DNA of 64,000 nucleotides from Marmoricola endophyticus (GCF_014644415.1 NZ_BMKQ01000002.1:124001-188000), one strand, 5' to 3'. Positions 9,880-18,728 are shown, numbered from the stretch's first letter. Program-made: numbers and translations. The notes: generated by a model not told the origin, from the letters alone.

Positions 9880-10806
9880 ATGATCACGGTGCAATCCCTT
9901 ACCAAGGTGTACGGCGCCCACCGCGCGGTCGACGACGTCTCGTTCACCGCGCAGTCCGGGCGCGTGACCGGGTTCCTCGGCCCCAACGGTGCCGGGAAGA
10001 CCACGACGATGCGTGCGATGGTCGGCCTGACGCCGCCCACGAGCGGCACGGTCACGATCGGAGGGCTGCCGTACGCCGACATCCCGAACCCCGGTCGTCA
10101 CGTCGGTGTCCTGCTCGACGCCTCCGCCCAGCACAACGGCCGGACCGGCCGCGAGGTCCTCACCATCGGTGCGCGCACCATGGGGCTGCCGGACTCGCGG
10201 GTCGAGGAGATGCTCGACCTGGTCTCGCTCTCCGGGGACGAGGGCAAGCGCCGGGTGCGCGACTACTCCCTGGGCATGCGGCAGCGCCTGGGGGTCGCCC
10301 ACGCCCTGCTCGGCGACCCGTCGGTGCTGATCCTCGACGAGCCGGCCAACGGGCTGGACCCGGCCGGCATCCGGTGGATGCGCTCGCTGCTGAAGTCGTA
10401 CGCCGACCGCGGCGGCACGGTCCTGCTCTCCAGCCACCTGCTGCACGAGGTCGAGCAGATCGCCGACGAGATGATCCTCATCGGGCGCGGGAAGATCGTC
10501 GCCCAAGGCGACCGGAAGTCGCTGCTCTCCGGCGGCGCCGCCAGCGCGCTGGTCACCTCCGAGGACAACGAGCGGCTCGCGAAGGCACTCGCCGACGCCG
10601 GGATCGCCACCAGCGCGGCCGGTGAAGGGCTGCGTGCCGACTGCGACCCCGCCGCCGTGGGCCGCGCCGCCCTCACCGCGGGCGTCGTTCTCACCGACCT
10701 GCGCACCGGCAGCGCCGGCCTGGAGGACCTGTTCCTCTCACTGACCGCCGACACCCAGCGCGAGGGGCACCCCTCGGCAGCGACCGACCAGGGAGACCGA
10801 GCATGA
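9880..10806 (+). CDS. ABC transporter ATP-binding protein (drug/peptide exporter type)
   Basis: This 308-residue ATPase shows Walker A GPNGAGKTT, signature YSLGMRQRLG, Walker B VLILDEPANGLDP and the switch histidine in LLSSHLLHE. A C-terminal extension of about 90 residues resembles the regulatory tail of exporter ATPases. It powers the permease encoded next to it, with which it overlaps (ATGA). The open frame runs further upstream, but homologues begin at MITVQSLTKVYG. CAGGAT (9867-9872) ends 7 nt before that ATG, a weak leaderless signal, so 9880 is preferred to the ATG at 9871. Export of antibiotics or lantibiotic-like peptides is a family-level guess. Confidence 0.9.
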   Translation: MITVQSLTKVYGAHRAVDDVSFTAQSGRVTGFLGPNGAGKTTTMRAMVGLTPPTSGTVTIGGLPYADIPNPGRHVGVLLDASAQHNGRTGREVLTIGARTMGLPDSRVEEMLDLVSLSGDEGKRRVRDYSLGMRQRLGVAHALLGDPSVLILDEPANGLDPAGIRWMRSLLKSYADRGGTVLLSSHLLHEVEQIADEMILIGRGKIVAQGDRKSLLSGGAASALVTSEDNERLAKALADAGIATSAAGEGLRADCDPAAVGRAALTAGVVLTDLRTGSAGLEDLFLSLTADTQREGHPSAATDQGDRA

Positions 10807-11591
10807 GCACCACCGCACCCGCACCGACCGCCCTCGACGTCTCGGCGACCCCGCCGGTGCCGTTCGGCCGCCTGGTCTCCGTCGAGCTGCGCAAGGCGCT
10901 CGACACCAGGGCCGGGCGCTGGTTCACCGGATCGATCCTCGCGCTGTGCCTGGTGGTCGTGGTGATCTACGCCCTCGCCGCGCCGACCGAGTCCCAGAGT
11001 CTGGGCCAGATCGCCGGCGTGGCCGGAGGAGTGCTCGGCTACTTCCTCCCCGTCCTGGTGATCCTCATGCTCACGAGCGAGTGGAGCCAGCGCACCGGCC
11101 TGGTCACCTTCACGCTGGAGCCCAGGCGGCCCCGGGTGATCGGCGCCAAGCTCGTCGCCGCTCTCCTGCTCGGCATCGGTCTGATCGTCGTCGCACTCGT
11201 GATCGCCGTCCTGGGCAACCTGATCGGGGGAGGAGACTGGAGCGTCGAGGCCAGGGTGCTGATCAACGGGGCCGTCGTGGCCAACCTGATCGCCATCCTC
11301 ACCGGCTTCGCCATCGGGATGCTGCTGATGAACACTCCGGCGGCGATCGTCACCTACTTCATCTACACCCTGGTGCTCCCCACCGCGGTGGGCGTGCTGT
11401 CGGCGCTGCAGGACTGGTTCGACAAGCTCGCGCCGTGGATCGAGTTCAACACCGCGCAGCAACCGCTGTTCATGGGCGACTACCGGCTCGAGGGCCAGGA
11501 GTGGGCACAGTTCGTCACGGCAGGGCTGATCTGGCTCGTCCTGCCCTTCGTCCTCGGGCTGATGCGGCTGCTGCGGGCCGAGCCGAAGTAG
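10803..11591 (+). CDS. ABC transporter permease
   Basis: This 262-residue membrane protein has about six transmembrane segments: one near residue 42-60, two around 75-100, then near 115-140, 160-180 and 185-205, and one before the C-terminus. A cytoplasmic N-terminal tail is rich in Ala/Pro. The layout matches ABC-2 type permeases that pair with single-domain ATPases. It starts at an ATG overlapping the stop of the ATPase gene, and the two plus the divergent two-component system form a compact sensing-and-export module. The transported substrate cannot be read from the sequence. Confidence 0.85.
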   Translation: MSTTAPAPTALDVSATPPVPFGRLVSVELRKALDTRAGRWFTGSILALCLVVVVIYALAAPTESQSLGQIAGVAGGVLGYFLPVLVILMLTSEWSQRTGLVTFTLEPRRPRVIGAKLVAALLLGIGLIVVALVIAVLGNLIGGGDWSVEARVLINGAVVANLIAILTGFAIGMLLMNTPAAIVTYFIYTLVLPTAVGVLSALQDWFDKLAPWIEFNTAQQPLFMGDYRLEGQEWAQFVTAGLIWLVLPFVLGLMRLLRAEPK

Positions 11592-11606
11592 GCGCACGCC
11601 CGTCGT

Positions 11607-11612
11607 TAGGGT
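11607..11612 (+). promoter_or_regulatory. -10 box of a probable leaderless promoter for rph
   Basis: TAGGGT ends 7 nt before the rph ATG. It gives rph its own promoter, independent of the ABC operon upstream. Confidence 0.5.
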
Positions 11613-11619
11613 CGGGAGC

Positions 11620-12348
11620 ATGAGTGCTCCCACCCGCGCCGACGGGCGCGCCGACGACCAGCTCCGCGACATCCGGCTCACCCGGCACTGGCAGGACCAC
11701 CCCGCCGGCTCCGTGCTGGTGGAGTTCGGGCGCACCCGCGTGCTGTGCGCTGCCTCGGCCTCGGTCGGGGTGCCGCGCTGGCGCAAGGGGTCCGGGCTGG
11801 GGTGGGTGACCGCGGAGTACGCCATGCTCCCCTCGGCCACCAACACCCGCAGCGACCGCGAGTCGGTCAAGGGCAAGATCGGCGGTCGTACGCACGAGAT
11901 CTCCCGCCTGATCGGCCGGTCGCTGCGGTCGGTGGTCGACTACGCCGCGCTGGGCGAGAACACCATCGTGCTCGACTGCGACGTCCTGCAGGCCGACGGC
12001 GGGACCCGCACCGCCGCCATCACCGGGGCGTACGTCGCCCTCGCCGACGCCGTCGCACACCTGCGGTCCGAGGGGGCGCTCTCCGGTGACCCGCTCACCG
12101 GCTCGGTGGCCGCGGTCTCGGTCGGCATCATCGACGGGGTGCCGCGGCTCGACCTGCCGTACGAGGAGGACGTCCGCGCCGAGACCGACATGAACGTCGT
12201 GATGACCGGCGGCGGGTCCTTCGTCGAGGTCCAGGGAACCGCCGAGGGGGCACCCTTCGACCGCAGCGAGCTGGACGCGCTGCTCGGCCTGGCCGAGAAG
12301 GGCTGCGCCGACCTCACCCGGATCCAGCAGGAGACGCTCGGTGGCTGA
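11620..12348 (+). CDS. rph: ribonuclease PH
   Basis: This 242-residue phosphorolytic 3'-to-5' exoribonuclease trims tRNA precursors and forms a hexameric ring in the cytoplasm. Family sequence is continuous: [38 protein letters not shown], and [21 protein letters not shown] with its conserved aspartates, then [17 protein letters not shown]. The length is standard. The 3' end overlaps rdgB by 8 nt, and the rph-rdgB pair is conserved across Actinobacteria and many other bacteria. Confidence 0.96.
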   Translation: MSAPTRADGRADDQLRDIRLTRHWQDHPAGSVLVEFGRTRVLCAASASVGVPRWRKGSGLGWVTAEYAMLPSATNTRSDRESVKGKIGGRTHEISRLIGRSLRSVVDYAALGENTIVLDCDVLQADGGTRTAAITGAYVALADAVAHLRSEGALSGDPLTGSVAAVSVGIIDGVPRLDLPYEEDVRAETDMNVVMTGGGSFVEVQGTAEGAPFDRSELDALLGLAEKGCADLTRIQQETLGG

Positions 12349-12970
12349 CGCGAGGGTCTTCCTCGCCTCCCGCAACGCCAAGAAGATCGCCGAGCTGCGC
12401 CGGATCCTCGGTGCGGCCCTCGGCGGAGAGGTGGAGGTGCTCGGCCTGGACGACGTGGCCTCGTACCCGGAGCCGGTCGAGGACGCACCCGACTTCGACG
12501 GCAACGCCCTGCTCAAGGCGCGAGCCGGTCTCGCGGCGACCGGGCTGCCGTCGCTGGCCGACGACTCCGGCCTGTGCGTGGACGCGCTGAACGGCATGCC
12601 GGGCGTGCTCTCGGCGCGCTGGTCCGGGCAGCCGAAGGACGACGACCGCAACAACCGGCTGCTGCTCGAGCAGCTCGCCGACGTGCCCGACGAGCGTCGG
12701 GCGGCGCACTTCCACGCCAGCGTCGCCTTCGTCCGCGATACCGGAACGGGCGTGCCGGCCGAGGACGTCGTCGGCGGTGACATGCCCGGCCGGGTGATCC
12801 GCGAGACCCGTGGGACGAACGGCTTCGGCTACGACGTGCTCTTCGTGCCCGACCAGCAGGACGGGACGCAGACCTCGGCTGAGATGCCGGCCGAGGCCAA
12901 GGACGCGATCTCCCACCGCGGCCGTGCGCTGCGGGCCATCGCCCCGCTGGTGGTCGAGGCGGTGTCCTGA
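12341..12970 (+). CDS. rdgB: XTP/dITP pyrophosphatase (RdgB/HAM1)
   Basis: This 209-residue house-cleaning enzyme hydrolyses dITP, XTP and related non-canonical purine nucleotides to monophosphates and prevents their incorporation into DNA. Signature segments are [13 protein letters not shown] (N-terminal substrate loop), [25 protein letters not shown] and [10 protein letters not shown] near the C-terminus. The GTG start lies inside the rph 3' end, so translation is coupled. The stop codon is embedded in CTGAGCCTGTCGAAGG, a short dispersed-repeat type of sequence often found at gene ends in this group. Confidence 0.96.
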   Translation: MADARVFLASRNAKKIAELRRILGAALGGEVEVLGLDDVASYPEPVEDAPDFDGNALLKARAGLAATGLPSLADDSGLCVDALNGMPGVLSARWSGQPKDDDRNNRLLLEQLADVPDERRAAHFHASVAFVRDTGTGVPAEDVVGGDMPGRVIRETRGTNGFGYDVLFVPDQQDGTQTSAEMPAEAKDAISHRGRALRAIAPLVVEAVS

Positions 12971-12995
12971 GCCTGTCGAAGGTCGCGGCGCTGGG

Positions 12996-13077
12996 TGTCG
13001 GAGGGGGGACTCGAACCCCCACGCCCGGAGGCACAGGAACCTAAATCCTGCGTGTCTGCCAGTTCCACCACTCCGAC
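12996..13077 (-). tRNA. tRNA-Leu (anticodon TAG)
   Basis: The cloverleaf is complete: acceptor GTCGGAG pairs with CTCCGAC, the anticodon stem CAGGA/TCCTG closes a loop with TAG, there is a long class II variable arm, and the T-arm is GGGGGTTCGAGTCCCCC. The length is 82 nt without an encoded CCA. It reads CUA and, by wobble, other CUN leucine codons. Confidence 0.97.
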
Positions 13078-13092
13078 GCGGCCCGCCCGATC

Positions 13093-13584
13093 CTAGGACC
13101 GGGCGGCGTCCAGCCCGAGGTCGCGGCGCAGCTTGGCGACGTGGCCGGTGGCCTTGACGTTGTACTGCGCCAGCTCGACCGTGCCCTCGGCGTCGACGAC
13201 GATCGTGGAGCGGATGACGCCCTCGACGACCTTGCCGTAGAGCTTCTTCTCCCCGAACGCGGCGTACTCCTGCATCACCTGCTTGTCCGGGTCCGAGAGG
13301 AGCCGGATGGTCAGGCCGTCGCGCTCGCGGAACTTCGCGAGCTTCTCCGGCTCGTCCGGCGAGATCCCCAGCACCTCCAGACCGGAGGCGCGCAGCGAGT
13401 CGAGGGAGTCGCTGAAGTCGCAGGCCTGCGTGGTGCACCCAGGCGTCATCGCGGCCGGGTAGAAGTAGACGATCACCCGCTGCCCCCGGAGGTCCGAGAG
13501 AGTCACCTGCTGCCCGGTGTCGTCGGTGAGGGTGAAGTCGGGGGCGGGGTCGCCGGGGCTGAGTCTGGTCGCGGGTCGGCTCAT
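13093..13584 (-). CDS. bcp: thioredoxin-dependent peroxiredoxin (Bcp/PrxQ)
   Basis: This 163-residue cytoplasmic peroxidase reduces hydrogen peroxide and organic peroxides with thioredoxin as donor. The active-site segment AAMTPGCTTQACDF (about residues 43-56) carries the peroxidatic cysteine and a second cysteine five residues on, the atypical two-cysteine arrangement of Bcp. The ATG is supported by TAGGTT 7 nt upstream on the minus strand. The gene is divergent from the small DUF3618-type gene, with both promoters inside a 104-nt gap. Confidence 0.93.
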   Translation of the reverse strand: MSRPATRLSPGDPAPDFTLTDDTGQQVTLSDLRGQRVIVYFYPAAMTPGCTTQACDFSDSLDSLRASGLEVLGISPDEPEKLAKFRERDGLTIRLLSDPDKQVMQEYAAFGEKKLYGKVVEGVIRSTIVVDAEGTVELAQYNVKATGHVAKLRRDLGLDAARS

Positions 13585-13591
13585 GGGCCTG

Positions 13592-13597
13592 AACCTA
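13592..13597 (-). promoter_or_regulatory. -10 box of a probable leaderless promoter for bcp
   Basis: Read on the minus strand, TAGGTT ends 7 nt before the bcp ATG. A plus-strand TAGCGT at 13615-13620 may serve the divergent gene. Confidence 0.45.
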
Positions 13598-13688
13598 CTC
13601 GGGCCCGGACGCGATAGCGTGGGCGCTGTTCACGCGGCCGGCAGGGCCGTGAGAGTTCCCCGACGAGCTTCAGGCAGGAGTGCGCGAC

Positions 13689-13937
13689 GTGGCTGCACAG
13701 GACCGCCAGTCCATCGAGGACGAGATGGAGGTGGCCCGCCGCGAGCTGGCGGCCTCGATCGACCAGCTGCTCCACCGCAGCTCGCCCAAGACCATCGCCA
13801 ACCGTCAGGTGGCCGCGATCAAGGGCTTCTTCGTCGACCCGCAGAGCGGGCTGCGCACCGACAACGTGATCAAGGTCGTCGCCGGTGTCGGCGGCGCGAT
13901 CGCGCTGATCCTCGTCGTGCGCAAGGTGTCCGGCTGA
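13689..13937 (+). CDS. DUF3618-type small membrane protein
   Basis: This 82-residue protein has an amphipathic helical N-terminus (SIEDEMEVARRELAASIDQLLHR) typical of DUF3618 proteins. A polar linker follows, then one transmembrane segment (VIKVVAGVGGAIALILVV) and a short basic tail. AGGAG at 13676-13680 lies 8 nt before the GTG at 13689, which fits better than the GTG at 13680 that would overlap the ribosome site itself. The family's function is unknown. An envelope-associated role beside the peroxiredoxin is possible but unproven. Confidence 0.8.
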   Translation: MAAQDRQSIEDEMEVARRELAASIDQLLHRSSPKTIANRQVAAIKGFFVDPQSGLRTDNVIKVVAGVGGAIALILVVRKVSG

Positions 13938-14005
13938 GCGTCCTGCTCACCGCGTAAGTCCCGGTGCGCGGGCCACCGGCCTCGGACCGCCGGGCCAGAC
14001 ATGCC

Positions 14006-14542
14006 TTAGTCGGCAGCGTGCTTGCCGCTCGGCGGTGCCGGCTGCTCGAACGGCTGGTCGGCACCAGTACGTCCACCCTCCTCGGGCGGCTCCACGGCCT
14101 CGGCATCGGACGTCGGTACAGAGGCCGCGTCGGTCGTCTCGGTCGTCTCCTCGGCCGGCGCGTCGTGCGTCTCAGCCGGGTCGAGCGTCAGCGACGGCAC
14201 GTAGTCGCCCGCCTTGTGCCGCACCTCGGGGTCGATCCGGTCGGCCTCGCGGACCGTGTCCTCGACCCGCGACCGGGCACGCTCGAGCGCGGCCTCCTTC
14301 TGCCGAGCCTCGGCCTCGAGCTCCTCGGCGCGTCGCCGGGCCTCGTCTGCCGCGGTCCGCGCGCCCCGGGCCTCGGCCTCCTTGGCGGGGATGTCCTCGC
14401 TCTGGAACAGCGCGTGCCGGCGCAGCTCGACCGCGCGGTCGCGGTAGACGGTCCGGCGGCGGCGCAGGTAGAGCGCGGCCAGCCCGGCCACGACCAGGAC
14501 GACCACCACGGCCACGATGACCCAGACGAGCGTGTTCGACAT
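14006..14542 (-). CDS. single-pass membrane protein with coiled coil, function unknown
   Basis: This 178-residue protein has an N-terminal membrane anchor (residues 4-25, rich in Val) and a basic stop-transfer sequence RRRR. A strongly helical Glu/Ala/Arg-rich stretch (about 55-105) is probably a coiled coil, and an acidic Thr/Glu/Pro-rich tail is probably disordered. The open frame extends 60 codons upstream, but AAGG 7 nt before the ATG at 14542 and the membrane anchor placed at the very N-terminus decide the start. The topology suggests a cytoplasmic scaffold tethered to the membrane. No family is recognised. Confidence 0.75.
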   Translation of the reverse strand: MSNTLVWVIVAVVVVLVVAGLAALYLRRRRTVYRDRAVELRRHALFQSEDIPAKEAEARGARTAADEARRRAEELEAEARQKEAALERARSRVEDTVREADRIDPEVRHKAGDYVPSLTLDPAETHDAPAEETTETTDAASVPTSDAEAVEPPEEGGRTGADQPFEQPAPPSGKHAAD

Positions 14543-14609
14543 CAGACACCTTCCTCGACCGACGCGACGTGGCCGGACGGCAAGCATCCCAGGTGCCCCG
14601 GGGCGTGGT

Positions 14610-15254
14610 TCACAAACCCCCGCTGCCGTAGCGGTCGCAGTGCACCGCCTCCTCGAGCGGACGTCGCTGCCGCCAGCCGTGCCGCTCGAGGTCGGGCCGG
14701 TCCTGCAGGCCGGTGACCTCACCGACGCACAGCCAGGCGAGGGGGCGGACGCCTTCGGGCACGCCGAGCAGCTCGGCCAGGAACTCCTCGCGGTAGAACG
14801 ACACCCAGCCGACGCCCAGGCCCTCGGCGGTGGCGGCCAGCCACAGGTTCTGGATGGCCAGGACGGAGGAGTACAGGCCCGCGTCGGCGATCGCGTGCCG
14901 ACCGAGGACGTGCGGCCCGCCCCGGGAGGGGTCGTACGTCACGACGACGCCGAGCCCGGACTCGCGCACCCCCTCGACCTTGATCCGCGAGAACGTCTCG
15001 GCCCGCTCCACGCTCAACGAGCTCGCGAAGACCTCGCGCTCGGTGGCGACGTGGGCGGCGAACGCGTCGCGGAGCCCCAGGTCCCGGACGAGCACGAAGT
15101 CCCAGGGCTGGGTGTGACCGACGCTCGGCGCGGCGTGGGCCGCCGCGAGCACCCGGTGCAGCACCGCGTCGGTCGGCGGCCGGCCGGCGAACTCGGCGCG
15201 CACGTCACGGCGGCGGGCGATGACGTCGTACAGGTCGTGGATCGGGTCGGGCAC
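14610..15254 (-). CDS. bluB: BluB-like 5,6-dimethylbenzimidazole synthase / nitroreductase
   Basis: This 214-residue nitroreductase-fold protein would be BluB, which fragments reduced FMN with oxygen to make the lower ligand of vitamin B12. Supporting segments are RRRDVRAEF, SVGHTQPWDFVLV, SRIKVEG and GVGWVSFYREEFL, which differ from ordinary nitroreductases and fit BluB. Two starts compete: an ATG at 15263 that directly abuts the purine-rich site, and a GTG at 15254 with GAGAGG 9 nt upstream; the latter is preferred. No cobalamin gene is adjacent and no B12 riboswitch is visible. A general flavin nitroreductase is the alternative. Confidence 0.8.
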   Translation of the reverse strand: MPDPIHDLYDVIARRRDVRAEFAGRPPTDAVLHRVLAAAHAAPSVGHTQPWDFVLVRDLGLRDAFAAHVATEREVFASSLSVERAETFSRIKVEGVRESGLGVVVTYDPSRGGPHVLGRHAIADAGLYSSVLAIQNLWLAATAEGLGVGWVSFYREEFLAELLGVPEGVRPLAWLCVGEVTGLQDRPDLERHGWRQRRPLEEAVHCDRYGSGGL

Positions 15255-15342
15255 GGCGAGCATCCTCTCGCTCGGTGGTTGACACCGTTCACCAGGTCCG
15301 GGATGACTGGGGTGTCCACGCCGAGACGACCCCGAGGTGGCC

Positions 15343-16695
15343 ATGACCGCCGAGCGCACCGAGCCCGCCCGTCCCCTGCCGTCCCTCGCGCGCGGCGACC
15401 GGGGCCTCCCGGTCGTCGGGCGGATGCTCGACTACGTCAGGGACCCGGTGGCCCTGATGCGCCGGCAGTGGGAGACGTACGGGCCGGTCGCGCCGTTGCG
15501 GCTGGTCGGTGGCGAGTCGGTGATGCTGCTCGGGCCCGACGCCTGCGGCACGGCGCTGCGCAACGCGGACAAGGCGTTCGCCAACGGACCGGCGTGGTCT
15601 CGCCTGGTGGGCCCGTTCTTCGAGCGAGGGCTGATGCTCCTCGACTTCGAGGAGCACCGTGCCCACCGACGGATCATGCAGCAGGCCTTCACGCGGGATC
15701 GGCTCGAGGGCTACAGCGAGGCGATGTTCCCCGCGATCGAGGCGGGGCTGGCCGGCTGGCCAGGCCGGCACGACTCCTTCGAGTCCTACTGGGCGCTCAA
15801 GCAGCTGACGCTGGACGTGGCGGCGGAGATCTTCATGGGCGGCGCGGAGGACACCACCCCCGCGCAGATGGAGGAGGTCAACCGGGCCTTCATCGCCTGC
15901 GTCCAGGCCGCCGCCGGTGTGGTCCGCGGCAACGTCCCCTTCACCCGGTGGGGCCGTGGCTACCGCGGCCGGAAGGTGCTGGAGGACTTCCTGCGCCACT
16001 ACCTGCCCGCCCGTCGAGCGGTGCGCACGCCGGACCTGTTCTCCCAGCTGTGCCACATCGAGACCGACGACGGCGACCGGTTCGAGGACCACGACGTCGT
16101 CGACCACATGATCTTCTTGATGATGGCCGCCCACGACACCTCGACGATCACGCTCTCGACGGTGCTCCAGCACCTCGGGCAGCACCCCGAGTGGCAGCGG
16201 CGCTGCCGCGAGGAGTCCGCGGCGCTGGGCGAGAGACCGTCGCTGGCCGAGCTGGAGTCGCTGGAGTCCCTCGACCTGGTGATGCGCGAGAGCCTGCGGC
16301 TGCACGCCCCCGTACCCGTCGTGGTGCGTCGTACGGTCGCCGACACCGTGGTCGAGGGGGTCCGCATCCCCGCGGACACCGACGTGGTGGTGACACCGCA
16401 GCACACCCACCTGATGCCGGAGCTGTGGACCGCGCCGACCGACTTCGACCCCGAGCGGTTCTCCGCCGCGCGTGCCGAGGACCGCTCCCACCGGTTCGCG
16501 TGGGAGCCGTTCGGCGGCGGGGTGCACAAGTGCATCGGGCTCTTCTTCGCCTCGGCGGAGATCAAGGCGGTGCTGCACCGGGTGCTGCGGGACTTCTCCT
16601 GGAGCGTCGACGCCGGCTACGTGCCCCCGATGAACAACCACTCGCTCCCGTTCCCCAAGGACGGCCAGCCGATCCGGCTGACCAGGACGCGGTGA
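15343..16695 (+). CDS. cytochrome P450
   Basis: This 450-residue soluble heme monooxygenase has the I-helix oxygen-activation motif AAHDTST (about 266-272), the K-helix ExxR in ESLR (about 323-326), and the heme-binding loop FGGGVHKCIG with the axial cysteine near residue 396. The 450-residue length and the sequence around the heme loop resemble bacterial CYP51-like or steroid/fatty-acid hydroxylases more than the 400-residue secondary-metabolism P450s. The substrate is unknown. GAGG 5 nt before the ATG at 15343 fits better than the GTG two codons earlier. No ferredoxin gene is adjacent, so redox partners must be elsewhere. Confidence 0.92.
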   Translation: MTAERTEPARPLPSLARGDRGLPVVGRMLDYVRDPVALMRRQWETYGPVAPLRLVGGESVMLLGPDACGTALRNADKAFANGPAWSRLVGPFFERGLMLLDFEEHRAHRRIMQQAFTRDRLEGYSEAMFPAIEAGLAGWPGRHDSFESYWALKQLTLDVAAEIFMGGAEDTTPAQMEEVNRAFIACVQAAAGVVRGNVPFTRWGRGYRGRKVLEDFLRHYLPARRAVRTPDLFSQLCHIETDDGDRFEDHDVVDHMIFLMMAAHDTSTITLSTVLQHLGQHPEWQRRCREESAALGERPSLAELESLESLDLVMRESLRLHAPVPVVVRRTVADTVVEGVRIPADTDVVVTPQHTHLMPELWTAPTDFDPERFSAARAEDRSHRFAWEPFGGGVHKCIGLFFASAEIKAVLHRVLRDFSWSVDAGYVPPMNNHSLPFPKDGQPIRLTRTR

Positions 16696-16703
16696 GCGGG
16701 GCG

Positions 16704-16709
16704 TATCGT
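16704..16709 (+). promoter_or_regulatory. -10 box of a probable leaderless promoter
   Basis: TATCGT ends 8 nt before the GTG of the following small gene. Confidence 0.4.
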
Positions 16710-16717
16710 CGCCGCAC

Positions 16718-17164
16718 GTGGCCGAGGAGTGGTGCGACCTGTGCGACCTGCCCCTGAACACCTGTGTCCACGGACGCCCGCCGGCCACGCCGGCGCCGGC
16801 TCGTCGGGCCGACGAGCCGAGGTCGCGGGCCACCCGCTCGACGAGCGCTCCGCGCCCGACCACCCCGAAGGGCGTCACCGTGCGGCGTGGTGCGCAGCGC
16901 CTCACACCGCCCTCGACGTACCAGCCGTTCCTCGTCGCGCTGCTGCGTGAGCACGACGGTGCCTGCGAGGCCGAGCAGCTGATGGAGGAGCTGTACGAGC
17001 GCGTGGGCCCGGTGCTGCACGAGGACGACCACACCCAGGTTCGCGGGGAGCCGCGCTGGCGGCTGGGCGCCCGCCGGGCGCGTGCGGCGCTGACCGAGGA
17101 GGGGCTGATGGAGCCGGCTCGCACCCCGGGCGTGTGGGAGCTGACCGACCAGGGGATGCGGTAG
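16718..17164 (+). CDS. zinc-ribbon plus winged-helix protein, function unknown
   Basis: This 148-residue protein begins with a compact cysteine cluster (WCDLCDLPLNTCVHG: C-x2-C plus Cys/His), probably a zinc site. A Pro/Arg/Thr-rich linker follows, and from about residue 60 there is a domain (TYQPFLVALLREHDG to VWELTDQGMR) that resembles the winged helix found at the N-terminus of Mrr-type restriction proteins. That suggests DNA binding, but there is no nuclease domain. The GTG start is supported by the TATCGT box. It ends 4 nt before the exporter gene, so the two may be cotranscribed and this protein could regulate the exporter. Confidence 0.65.
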   Translation: MAEEWCDLCDLPLNTCVHGRPPATPAPARRADEPRSRATRSTSAPRPTTPKGVTVRRGAQRLTPPSTYQPFLVALLREHDGACEAEQLMEELYERVGPVLHEDDHTQVRGEPRWRLGARRARAALTEEGLMEPARTPGVWELTDQGMR

Positions 17165-17168
17165 CCGG

Positions 17169-18398
17169 ATGTCCGGGGACGCCGCGCGGCCCGCGCGGCC
17201 GGTCCTCACCGTCTGGCTGCTGGGTCTGCTGGCCACCTTCGGGCCGATCTCGCTCGACCTCTACCTCCCGGCGCTGCCCTCCCTGGCCGAGGATCTCGGC
17301 ACCGACGCGTCGTCGGCGCAGCTGACGATCACGTCCTGCCTGCTCGGCCTGGCGCTCGGCCAGCTGCTGGCCGGCCCGCTGTCGGACCGGCTCGGACGCC
17401 GGGTCCCGCTGGTGACGGGGCTGGTCGTCTACCTGCTGGCGACACTGGCCTGCGCGCTGGCGCCCAGCATCGAGGTGCTCGTCGTCCTACGGCTCGTGCA
17501 GGGTCTCGCCGGTGCGGCCGGGCTCGTGATCTCACGTGCCGTCGCCCGCGACCTCTACGACGGACGGGCGCTGCTGGTGGTCTTCTCCCGCCTCACGCTG
17601 GTCTCCGGGCTCGCACCCGTCATCGCGCCGGTGCTCGGCGGGCAGCTGGCACGCGTACTGCCCTGGCGCGGGCTGTTCGTCGTGCTGGCCGGGCTCGGCG
17701 CCGTGCTGCTGGTCGCCGGCCTGCTGCTGGGGGAGTCGCTGCCGCCCGAGCGTCGTACGCCAGGTGGGCTCGGCGCGACGCTCGCCGGCTACGGGGCGCT
17801 GCTGCGCGACCGGGCGTACGTCTGCGTGGTCGCGACGTTCGCGCTCTGCGCGGCGTCGCTGTTCGCCTACATCGCCGGCGCGACCTTCGTGCTGCAGCGG
17901 GTCTACGGACTCTCCGAGGTCGCGTTCTCGGTGGTGTTCGCGGTCAACTCGGTCGGGATCGTCGTCCTCAGCCAGACCGCCGGTGCGCTCGCACGGCGCG
18001 GCCGTGCGCCGCTGGCCACGCTGTCGGCGGGCGTCGTGGGCAACCTGGTCGGTGCCGCCGCCCTCGCGCTCAGCGTCGTCGCCGGGCTGGGCCTGGTGCC
18101 GCTGCTGGCGTCGTTGTTCGTGATGATCGCCTCGCTCGGGCTGGTGCTGCCCTCGGCGACAGCGCTCGCGATGGCAGGGCACCCCGAGCGCGCCGGTGCG
18201 GCCTCCTCGCTCCTCGGGCTGGGGCAGTTCGTCCTGGGCGGGGTGGTGGCACCGCTCGTCGGGATCGCGGGGGAGCGGACCGCCGTGCCGCTGGGCGTCG
18301 TCGCGGTGTCCTGCTCGGCTGCGGGCGGGCTCGTCCTGCTCCTCGCCCGGCGGCGGGTGCGGCTCGCAGTGGCCGGGCAGGCCCAGGGCAGGTCCTAG
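17169..18398 (+). CDS. MFS drug exporter, Bcr/CflA family
   Basis: This 409-residue inner-membrane antiporter has 12 predicted helices. The Bcr/CflA signature is clear at the N-terminus (TFGPISLDLYLPALPSLAEDL), followed by motif A GPLSDRLGRRVPL between helices 2 and 3 and motif C-like glycine-rich sequence in helix 5. Members export chloramphenicol, bicyclomycin and similar small molecules with proton exchange. The real substrate is unknown. The stop codon shares a CTAG tetranucleotide with the stop of the convergent small gene. Confidence 0.88.
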   Translation: MSGDAARPARPVLTVWLLGLLATFGPISLDLYLPALPSLAEDLGTDASSAQLTITSCLLGLALGQLLAGPLSDRLGRRVPLVTGLVVYLLATLACALAPSIEVLVVLRLVQGLAGAAGLVISRAVARDLYDGRALLVVFSRLTLVSGLAPVIAPVLGGQLARVLPWRGLFVVLAGLGAVLLVAGLLLGESLPPERRTPGGLGATLAGYGALLRDRAYVCVVATFALCAASLFAYIAGATFVLQRVYGLSEVAFSVVFAVNSVGIVVLSQTAGALARRGRAPLATLSAGVVGNLVGAAALALSVVAGLGLVPLLASLFVMIASLGLVLPSATALAMAGHPERAGAASSLLGLGQFVLGGVVAPLVGIAGERTAVPLGVVAVSCSAAGGLVLLLARRRVRLAVAGQAQGRS

Positions 18399-18577
18399 AA
18401 ACGCGGAGGGCCGGACTCCGCTCCGCCGATCTGGTTGCGCTGCACGTGCGCCTTCGCCTGCTCCTGGTGCGGGTCGGTGAAGTCGCGTCGCGCGGTCGGC
18501 CGCTGCCGTCCGCTGACCACCCAGGAGAGTGCGAAACCGAGGACCACGACGACGGCCACGACGATCCAGAACACCAT
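18395..18577 (-). CDS. small single-pass membrane protein, function unknown
   Basis: This 60-residue protein has one N-terminal transmembrane helix (MVFWIVVAVVVVLGFALSWVV) and a hydrophilic basic cytoplasmic tail with DPHQEQAKAH. GGAGG lies 6 nt before the ATG at 18577, which clearly marks the start within a longer open frame. The stop lies inside the end of the convergent exporter gene. Small proteins of this form are common in Nocardioidaceae; no function is known. Confidence 0.7.
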   Translation of the reverse strand: MVFWIVVAVVVVLGFALSWVVSGRQRPTARRDFTDPHQEQAKAHVQRNQIGGAESGPPRF

Positions 18578-18728
18578 GACGAGCCTCCTCGGGCTTGGTT
18601 GCGGCAAGCATACGGCGAAAGCCGGGCGTCAGACGCACACCGCCCGATTTGTCGGTTTCTGGTGTACGGAGCCGGCGTCAGCGCCTAGCCTCGGGCGGGA
18701 CCGGACCGCCCCAGGACCGAGGTGCCCC

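Noticed and set aside
12961-12995. Hairpin-like CTGAGCCTGTCGAAGG after rdgB as a terminator
   Set aside because: It resembles a short dispersed repeat, but I cannot show a stable stem of useful length, so no terminator is called.
14610-15254. Cobalamin riboswitch upstream of the BluB-like gene
   Set aside because: No conserved B12-box sequence or room for the fold was seen in the gap before the gene.
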